DNA of 64,000 bases, from contig USLU01000014.1 of the NCBI GenBank assembly GCA_900555635.1, positions 1 through 64,000 on the forward strand, in the 5' to 3' direction. The translations under genes and the position numbers were made by a program. This document shows, in pieces, positions 58,401 through 64,000 of the stretch. The notes beneath the pieces are model-generated. The model did not search any database. It was given only the letters and a program-made list of their open reading frames with translations, and was not told the origin of the DNA. Within the stretch, counting starts at the first letter, position 1. Every line of letters begins with the position of its first letter. Source of the stretch: an uncultured Bacteroides sp. Lineage in GTDB: Bacteria > Bacteroidota > Bacteroidia > Bacteroidales > Bacteroidaceae.

Positions 58401-59442
58401 CGACCGCAAGACAGGACAGTTCATCGAAATCCATCAGAATAAGGTAGCTGACGAGTTTGTCAACTTCCCCAAACCGCAGGATATCTCTAACCACGAAGAT
58501 GTGCGCTGGTGTGCACTGACTAACAGTAATGGCGGTGGTGCGCAGTTTATCGCTACCAACCGTATGTCTGTAGCCCCTCTGCAATATTCGGCTGTGGATA
58601 TGGTGTTGGCAGGGCATCACTATCAACTTCCGGCGGTTAACGATACCTATTTGCATTTAGATCTGGCAGTTACCGGTCTGGGTGGAAACAGTTGTGGACA
58701 AGGAGGTCCGTTAGTAGAAGACCGGGTATTTGCCGGGCAGCATTCATTCGGATTTATTATTCGTCCGGCTAGTCATAATCTGATTGCGGCTGCACAAGTA
58801 AGTGGCGATGGAGAAATTCCGTTAAGTATTGTTCGCGATAAGATGGGGAATGTTTCGTTTGCCTCTATCCGTCCTGATGCGGAAATCTGTTATATGGCAG
58901 GAAAGAGCAAAAAGGTTCAACAATATACTGCTCCTATCCCTATGCGCGACGGAGGTGTTGTTACAGCCTGGTTCAAGTCTACACCTAAGATTAAATATAC
59001 GCAGACTTTCAATAAGATAGAAAAATTGCAGGTAGAAGTAATGAATGCCAGTAGTCAGGAAACCGATGGCGGTGAAGCTGCCAATCTGGTAGATGATGAT
59101 CCAAGTACTATCTGGCATACTATGTATTCGGTTACAATGGCTAAATATCCGCATTGGATTGACTTGGATGCAGGAGAGGTGAGAGCCATCAAAGGATTTA
59201 CCTATCTGCCCCGTCAGGATAGCGACAATGGTAATGTCAAGAATTACAGTATCCAAACGAGTATGGATGGAAAAACGTGGAGCGATCCGGTAGCAAAAGG
59301 TAGCTTTGAAAAGAATCGCAAGGAGAAGATTGTAAACTTTGACAAGCCCGTTAAAGCACGCTATATCCGCTTTACTGCGCTGAGCGAACAGAGCGGACAG
59401 GATTATGCTTCGGGAGCAGAGATGTCTATTTTAGCTGAATAA
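55420..59442 (+). CDS. LacZ-type GH2 beta-galactosidase with C-terminal F5/8C domain
   Basis: 1340 aa, signal peptide ending PVAAEG. Classical LacZ layout: sugar-binding domain (NWASDPDKRPKDFYRTDYDV), TIM barrel with acid/base E534 (SLGNEAG) and nucleophile E597 (HISEYAHSMGN), and the LacZ small-chain domain (about 820-1095). An extra discoidin-like domain sits at about 1210-1340 (DDDPSTIWHT). Exported, so it acts in the periplasm on beta-galactosides. It has its own promoter and lacks the phased control sites, so it may not belong to the PUL regulon. Confidence 0.92.
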   Translation: MKKFLSALLLSALILPVAAEGGNLLKGYQYAAIEAPDGKEWESPERLALNKEQPHAIFYSFSDVTTARKVLPENSAYWMSLNGDWKFNWASDPDKRPKDFYRTDYDVNGWDNIPVPSSWNIYGVQKDGTLKYGTPIYVNQPVIFQHKVAVDDWRGGVMRTPPTHWTTFKDRNEVGSYRRDFTVPEGWDGREIFINFDGVDSFFYLWINGKYVGFSKNSRNLASFNITPYLVKGKNVVAAEVYRSSDGSFLEAQDMFRLPGIFRTVALTSVPKVYVRDWVVTPDLNATFDEGTLSIKADIRNADKKEAKGYSMVYSLYANNLYSDENTLVASGAATATINPVGKDEIISCQAILTQKAPKLWSAEKPYRYTLVGELKDKKGRTIEVISTYVGFRKVEIKDTPAAADEFGLAGRYYYINGKTAKLKGVNRHESNPGVGHAITREMMEKEVMLMKRANINHVRNSHYPDDPYWYYLCDKYGIYLEDEANLESHEYYYGKASLSHPVEWESAHVARVMEMAHSTVNHPSIVIWSLGNEAGPGKNFVTAYNALKTFDLSRPVQYERNNDIVDMGSNQYPSIAWTREAVKGKYDIKYPFHISEYAHSMGNACGNLVDYWDAIESTNFFCGGAIWDWVDQSMYNYTPDGKRYLAYGGDFGDTPNDGQFVMNGIVFGDLEPKPQYYEVKKVYQHIGVKALDVEKGSFEIFNKYYFKDLSDYQVRWSLYENGIEVKDGLLAIGQVAPRSRVTVQVPYDYQTLKPEAEYFVKIQFQLKETEPWAEKGYTMAEEQIALKQATGLPSMSAVTAAAGNVSLDNTDERFTTIKGDGFEARFDMQTGTIYSLIYKGETIIADGNGPQLDAFRAFTNNDNWAYTAWFENGLHNLKHKATQSNVMQRADGAVVLAFTVESQAPNAAKILGGTSSGKNKIEELTDQKFGEDDFKLTTNQIWTVYRDGSIELQAGITSNRSSLVLPRLGYLMKVPGGYENFTYYGRGPIENYPDRKTGQFIEIHQNKVADEFVNFPKPQDISNHEDVRWCALTNSNGGGAQFIATNRMSVAPLQYSAVDMVLAGHHYQLPAVNDTYLHLDLAVTGLGGNSCGQGGPLVEDRVFAGQHSFGFIIRPASHNLIAAAQVSGDGEIPLSIVRDKMGNVSFASIRPDAEICYMAGKSKKVQQYTAPIPMRDGGVVTAWFKSTPKIKYTQTFNKIEKLQVEVMNASSQETDGGEAANLVDDDPSTIWHTMYSVTMAKYPHWIDLDAGEVRAIKGFTYLPRQDSDNGNVKNYSIQTSMDGKTWSDPVAKGSFEKNRKEKIVNFDKPVKARYIRFTALSEQSGQDYASGAEMSILAE

Positions 59443-59488
59443 GCTATACAACTCTCTTTTCCCTGTTTTCTCAATAAGAAAAAAGTCT

Positions 59489-59496
59489 TACTTTTG
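59489..59496 (+). promoter_or_regulatory. -7 box for the dipeptidyl peptidase gene
   Basis: TACTTTTG matches TAnnTTTG, 54 bp before the start codon at 59550. No phased TTAA row precedes it. Confidence 0.5.
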
Positions 59497-59549
59497 TGCC
59501 GTTTTTTCAACGATAACTGCTAAACGTTAATATCTAAAATGTTCTATAC

Positions 59550-61649
59550 ATGAAAAAGAATCTTATAATCTTGCTTTTGGGGCTGGTGTCTTCAACTACT
59601 CTTGAAGCTCAGCTTACGAAAGCTGATTATCAGCGTGCCGACACCATCCTGAAACTCGAGAATCGCGTCTACTCACCGGGGGTACGTCCCAACTGGCTTC
59701 GTGATTCTCACTACTTCTGGTATCAGAATCGTGAACCGGGCGGTACCGTCTATTATCTGGTGAACGCCGAAACCGGACGCAAGGAAAAAGCTGCTGACAA
59801 GAAAAGCCTCGCTGCCTTTCTTAAAGGCAAGAACAAATTTTTAGCCGAAGAATTGACGAAAGAGCAGAACACCAACGAATGGCGAAATGACGATAATACA
59901 AAACTTTGTACAGTAGCTTCCCCCGATAGCCTTTGGGAAGCTTACATACAGGATAACAACGTCTACGTCCGTGAACGGAAAGAACCTCGTAAACCTGTTG
60001 CTCTCACCACCGATGGTACACAAGGATATCGTTATAGTGACCGCTTGATATGGTCGCCCGACTCTCGTAAACTTGCCACTGTGAAAGTGCGCGACGTGCA
60101 GGAACGTCGTATTCCCTTGCTTGAATCACGTCCCGCTACTCAAGTACAACCTATTCTACAATGGCGCGACTATGCCAAGCCGGGGGATGTAATTCCCGTC
60201 TCCCTGCCCGTCCTCTTCGATTGGACTACCCGTAAGCAGATACCCCTTGATACAGACCTTTATAGAAATCAGTTCGATCTTTACCTTACCGGATGGCGTA
60301 ATGACAGTCGTGCTTTCACCTTTGAGTTCAACCAACGGGGGCATCAGCGTTACATCGTGGGCGAAGTCAATGCTTCGAATGGCAAAATTACCCATTTGGC
60401 CGATGAACAGTCGCCCACTTTCATCCATTACTACCAGTGCTATCGTAAAGATTTGAACGACGGACAAGAGATGCTTTGGATTTCCGAACGTGACGGTTGG
60501 CGGCATCTCTATCTTTTGGGTAATGACGGACAAGTGAAGCGTCAGATCACTCAAGGAGAATGGGTAGTGCGCAACGTCGATTATGTGGATGAGCCCAATC
60601 GGGTGATTTACTTCAATGCCTCCGGCTTCAATCCCGATGAGGACCCTTATCACCTGCACTATTGCCGCATTAATATGGATGGTACCGGCTTCAAGGATCT
60701 TACCCCCGAACCTGCCAATCATCAGGTGACGGCATCTGCTGATCGTAAGTACCTCGTCGATGCCTACTCTCGTGCCGATATGCCTTATACATCGGTGTTG
60801 CGCCGTTCTACTGATGGTTCCGTTATTACCCCGCTAGAGAAAAGCGATATCAGTGAATTGACGGCTGCGGGTTGGCAGATGCCCGAAGTCTTTCATGCCA
60901 AAGGACGCGACGGTAAAACCGATATTTGGGGAAAGATTCTTCGTCCCACAAATTTCGATGCTTCCAAGTCATATCCGGTTGTCGAGATGATTTACGCAGG
61001 TCCTCACGACTCCCATGTTGAGAAATACTTCCGTGCTACCGACCATCTCTGTTCCCGCTTAGTAGAATTAGGTTTTATCGTTGTAAAGATTGACGGTATG
61101 GGTACTTCCAACCGTTCCAAAGCCTTTCACGATGTCTGCTGGAAGAACTTGAAAGATGCCGGATTTCCGGATCGCATCGCTTGGATAAAGGCTGCTGCCA
61201 AGCAATACCCTTATATGGATATAGACCGTGTAGGTATCTACGGCTGGTCTGCCGGAGGTCAAAATGCAATGGCAGCCCTGCTCTTCCACAACGATTTCTA
61301 TAAAGCAGCGGTTGCCCTCTGTGGATGCCACGACAACCGTATGGACAAAATCTGGTGGAACGAGCAATGGATGGGCTATCCGATAGACGAATCTTACAGT
61401 GCCTCTTCCAATGTGGATAATGCCTGGCGATTGAAAGGCAAGCTGCTACTGATTAATGGCGAGTTGGACGATAACGTCGATCCTGCATCGACCTTGCAGG
61501 TAGTAAGCGAATTGATGAAAGCTAACAAGAACTTCGACCAGCTCTATCTGCCCGGAAAAGGACATAGCCTGGGAGGAGCATTCGAGATGCATAAGATACA
61601 CGATTTCTTTGTGGAGAGTTTGCTGGGGCAGGAAGCGCCGGAGTGGTAA
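59550..61649 (+). CDS. S9 family prolyl dipeptidyl peptidase (DPP IV-like)
   Basis: 699 aa, signal peptide ending EAQ. N-terminal beta-propeller (WSPDSRKLATVKVRD) and C-terminal alpha/beta-hydrolase. Triad: S567 in GWSAGGQ, D640 in GELDDNVDP, H672 in GKGHSLGG. GWSAGG replaces the GWSYGG commoner in DPP IV, so substrate preference may differ. A periplasmic peptidase unrelated to glycan breakdown; it marks the edge of the PUL. Confidence 0.88.
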   Translation: MKKNLIILLLGLVSSTTLEAQLTKADYQRADTILKLENRVYSPGVRPNWLRDSHYFWYQNREPGGTVYYLVNAETGRKEKAADKKSLAAFLKGKNKFLAEELTKEQNTNEWRNDDNTKLCTVASPDSLWEAYIQDNNVYVRERKEPRKPVALTTDGTQGYRYSDRLIWSPDSRKLATVKVRDVQERRIPLLESRPATQVQPILQWRDYAKPGDVIPVSLPVLFDWTTRKQIPLDTDLYRNQFDLYLTGWRNDSRAFTFEFNQRGHQRYIVGEVNASNGKITHLADEQSPTFIHYYQCYRKDLNDGQEMLWISERDGWRHLYLLGNDGQVKRQITQGEWVVRNVDYVDEPNRVIYFNASGFNPDEDPYHLHYCRINMDGTGFKDLTPEPANHQVTASADRKYLVDAYSRADMPYTSVLRRSTDGSVITPLEKSDISELTAAGWQMPEVFHAKGRDGKTDIWGKILRPTNFDASKSYPVVEMIYAGPHDSHVEKYFRATDHLCSRLVELGFIVVKIDGMGTSNRSKAFHDVCWKNLKDAGFPDRIAWIKAAAKQYPYMDIDRVGIYGWSAGGQNAMAALLFHNDFYKAAVALCGCHDNRMDKIWWNEQWMGYPIDESYSASSNVDNAWRLKGKLLLINGELDDNVDPASTLQVVSELMKANKNFDQLYLPGKGHSLGGAFEMHKIHDFFVESLLGQEAPEW

Positions 61650-61667
61650 ATTATGTTCTTTAGATAT

Positions 61668-61720
61668 AGATTGCCTCAATATTCAGAGTTACGGAAATGC
61701 TCTGAATATTGAGGCAATCT
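61668..61720. terminator. Long bidirectional terminator hairpin
   Basis: Perfect 21-bp inverted repeat: arms 61668-61688 and 61700-61720, loop 11 nt. It separates the convergent DPP and GH92 genes. Short T-rich tracts follow on both sides. The stem is unusually long and only moderately GC-rich. Confidence 0.8.
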
Positions 61721-61755
61721 TTAATTTAGAGAGGTTGATTAATAATGGAAAATCG

Positions 61756-64000
61756 CTACTCCTTCAATAGACCTTTCTTTCCCCATTTAGTATTCGGTTT
61801 CGAGTTCATCCACAAATCCAAGACTCCACCATTAGCGAATGTTTCGTGAGAGAACCAGAAAGTATCAAGTCCTTTCCCGTTGAGGCTGGCTTTGTTTATG
61901 TACATATTTTGTTCGGAGTTATTATGAGTCCGAATAATAAACTTATCGGCATTAGTAGCGGGATAATAACGTTTATCCAGATGAATAATGATTTCATCGA
62001 AAACAGGCGATGTTATTTCATATATAGGTTTGGCTGCTGCTGTTCCTCGAACACTGAATAATCCTAAAGACATCAGCGCACTAACACCACCCATCTGCCC
62101 TTGGTCTTCATCGTGTCCACCATAACCTCTATCCGGTGTGGTTGCACCGTATGCCTGTTCATTGACTCTACGTACCCAATATTGGCTGAGCCATGGTTTT
62201 CCTCCCCAGTTGAATGCATGAGCATTGGAGCATCCTGGCTGATTGGCATAACTTACATATCCCGTACCATAACCGAAAACAAAATCTTGCGGTGCTGCTT
62301 GTTCGAAAGCATAATTCAGTTTATTGCAGAATTCATCTTTTCCTCCCATTAGTTCGGACAATTTAGGTAACGCATGTGAAATTCCAAAACTGGCTTGCCA
62401 AGCATTGGCTTCTATGTAACCATCTCCTTTTAAAGGATCTTCATGGATCCATTCTCCTTTATCATTCTTCGGGAATATTAATTTCTGTGTAGGGTGATAC
62501 AACTTTTCCCATCCATGAGAACGCGAACGAAAATATTCAGCTTCATTGTTAAGTCCCAGACGGGTTGCCATTTGTGATAAAGCCCAATCCTGAAAATTAG
62601 ATTCTATGGTCATGCCGGCATTTCCCGGTTGATAACCGTTGTCAAGATAATATTCTCCAATGCCCATTATTCCGCCCGGCATATGGTTGCGTTTCATTGT
62701 TTCGAATGCATGCATCGGATCGCATTTCTTCATCAAACCTTTATTATAAGTAGATACAATTAAAGGAGTGGCAGGACATCCGGACATGATATACGTATAT
62801 CCTCCGGCACAGGGACCGCGTGGTATCAACCCGCCGTTGTCTGCATAACGGATGAGTGAGGCTGACATTTCATCCATCATTTCAGGCCAACCTAAGCCCC
62901 ACAAAATATTAAGATTCCATTGAGTGAGCCAGAAAGCATCTGAATTGTACATGTGGTGCAATACTTTGCCATCTTCTCCGCGCGGCAGGGTGCGTGTCTT
63001 CGGACGGATGTTACGGGTAAATGAGTAATATCTTTCCCCTTCTGTCAAGTCGGGATATTGCCCGTTGACGTCATCTATTTTGTGTCTTCCGAGTAACACA
63101 TGCCATAAATCAGTGTAAAACTTGGTGCGTTGTTCTTGAGTTCCTCCTTTTACCTCAATACGTCCTAACCATTCGTTCCACTCATCTTGTGACTTTTTTC
63201 TCACCTGGTCAAAATTCCATGTTGTTGCATCGTTCTCCAGATTCTCTCTTGCATTGGCGATACTGACAAAAGAGATGGCTGTGCGAATGCAAATTTTTTC
63301 TCCGGTTTTAACTTTATAGTGTGCTGACACACCTGATGTAGGCGAGTCTAGGTAACTAAGTTCTTCTGTTGGAAATCGTCTAGTGATAGCAGATGAACCT
63401 CTTAGTGTATCTATTCTGCTGAAACGTTCTTTGTCACGCCATCCGTCCAGTCTCTCGAAATCCTTGTCGAAACGTACAACGAAATAAATTTTTACGTTTT
63501 CCGGACCTCCCCAGTGCCGACCGTAGGTATCGAAACTGCCTTCTATTTCATTATTGGAAACTCTCTTGACATCTGCATTTCGCATGGTAGTGGAAGCTAT
63601 ATAACCGCCCAGGTTCACGAGAATATCTGCATTAGAATCCTTTGTGAAGGTAAGCTGGTACATGCCGGTCCGGTCTGTGGCAGTTTGTTCCACCCATATT
63701 CCGTAATCTTTCAGAAACATTCTATGGTATCCGGGTTGAGCTATCTCTTCTTCGTGCAGGAAGGTTGATTTCCAGTTTTCTTCTCCGAGAGTAGGGTCTA
63801 CACTTCCTGTGGTAGGCATAAGCGTGAGTCCGGCAAGCACCCAGCAGTGGATCTGGGGAAATCCAAGTACTTCTGTAGAGTTGTAATTATATCCACCGCC
63901 AAACTGGTTACGATTACGGGTAATGGGAGCTGCTCCAATCATTCCAAAAGGTTGATTGCCTGTTATGAAGAAGAAGTATCGTCCTTTGGTTGTTTCGATA
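61756..64000 (-). CDS. GH92 family enzyme with Gln at the general-acid position (partial, 5' end outside window)
   Basis: The open frame continues to the window edge (..GRYFFFITGNQPFGMIGAAP), so the ATG at 63942 is internal. The GH92 core is complete, but the motif HxNEPSHH reads YANQPGCSNAHAFN, with Gln encoded at 62239-62241 in place of the acid Glu. The base region HDEDQGQMGGVSAL is kept. In the GH92 enzyme CcGH92_5 of Cellulosimicrobium a Gln at this place goes with cleavage of mannose-1-phosphate-6-mannose, so a phosphomannoside or otherwise activated substrate is possible. Loss of activity is the alternative. Confidence 0.85.
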   Translation of the reverse strand, partial: IETTKGRYFFFITGNQPFGMIGAAPITRNRNQFGGGYNYNSTEVLGFPQIHCWVLAGLTLMPTTGSVDPTLGEENWKSTFLHEEEIAQPGYHRMFLKDYGIWVEQTATDRTGMYQLTFTKDSNADILVNLGGYIASTTMRNADVKRVSNNEIEGSFDTYGRHWGGPENVKIYFVVRFDKDFERLDGWRDKERFSRIDTLRGSSAITRRFPTEELSYLDSPTSGVSAHYKVKTGEKICIRTAISFVSIANARENLENDATTWNFDQVRKKSQDEWNEWLGRIEVKGGTQEQRTKFYTDLWHVLLGRHKIDDVNGQYPDLTEGERYYSFTRNIRPKTRTLPRGEDGKVLHHMYNSDAFWLTQWNLNILWGLGWPEMMDEMSASLIRYADNGGLIPRGPCAGGYTYIMSGCPATPLIVSTYNKGLMKKCDPMHAFETMKRNHMPGGIMGIGEYYLDNGYQPGNAGMTIESNFQDWALSQMATRLGLNNEAEYFRSRSHGWEKLYHPTQKLIFPKNDKGEWIHEDPLKGDGYIEANAWQASFGISHALPKLSELMGGKDEFCNKLNYAFEQAAPQDFVFGYGTGYVSYANQPGCSNAHAFNWGGKPWLSQYWVRRVNEQAYGATTPDRGYGGHDEDQGQMGGVSALMSLGLFSVRGTAAAKPIYEITSPVFDEIIIHLDKRYYPATNADKFIIRTHNNSEQNMYINKASLNGKGLDTFWFSHETFANGGVLDLWMNSKPNTKWGKKGLLKE

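Overview
The window looks like a chromosomal segment of a gut Bacteroides or close Bacteroidales relative. Evidence: a SusC/SusD pair, many secreted or lipid-anchored glycoside hydrolases, Bacteroidetes -7 promoter boxes (TAnnTTTG) and little use of Shine-Dalgarno sequences. No rRNA, tRNA, IS element or CRISPR was seen. About 55 kb forms one very large polysaccharide-utilisation locus (PUL) made of five same-direction operons and one opposing regulator gene.

Layout. Operon 1 (159-14163): GH2, tandem beta-helix protein, GH71/99-like, SGNH acetylesterase, GH92, GH3. Operon 2 (14649-23846): GH95, GH2, GH71/99-like, GH92. The last two look like one fusion gene split at an A9 tract. Regulator (23843-26420, minus): a membrane-spanning LamG/Kelch/winged-helix (SARP/BTAD-like) protein, frameshifted at an A10 tract. 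Operon 3 (26604-36054): GH3, GH3, GH31, GH43, closed by a strong terminator. Operon 4 (36369-46807): DUF4988 lipoprotein, SusC, SusD, DUF3823 lipoprotein, a surface-type GH71/99-like lipoprotein broken by one amber codon, GH43. Operon 5 (47216-55265): GH92, GH3 with PA14, GH43, GH30-esterase fusion. A LacZ-type GH2 (55420), an S9 dipeptidyl peptidase (59550) and a convergent GH92 cut by the window end follow.

How it may work. SusC/D would import oligosaccharides released at the surface. Periplasmic GH92, GH3, GH43, GH31, GH95, GH2 and GH30 enzymes plus an acetylesterase would then strip mannose, xylose/glucose, fucose/L-galactose, uronic acid or galactose, and acetate. This mix fits an acetylated, fucosylated, xylose- and mannose-rich polymer such as a fungal glucuronoxylomannan. 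That is inference only.

The most striking signal is regulatory. All five PUL operons, and neither flanking gene (LacZ, DPP), have upstream a row of TTAA-centred sites mostly 11 bp apart, a final 12-bp step, and exactly 19 bp from the last site to the TTTG of the -7 box. Streptomyces SARP regulators bind heptamer repeats at 11 or 22 bp placed just upstream of the -10 box, and the only regulator gene in the locus is SARP-like. Separately, three intergenic regions carry short tandem arrays of unrelated sequence with the same 22-23 bp period and a dyad core in each unit.
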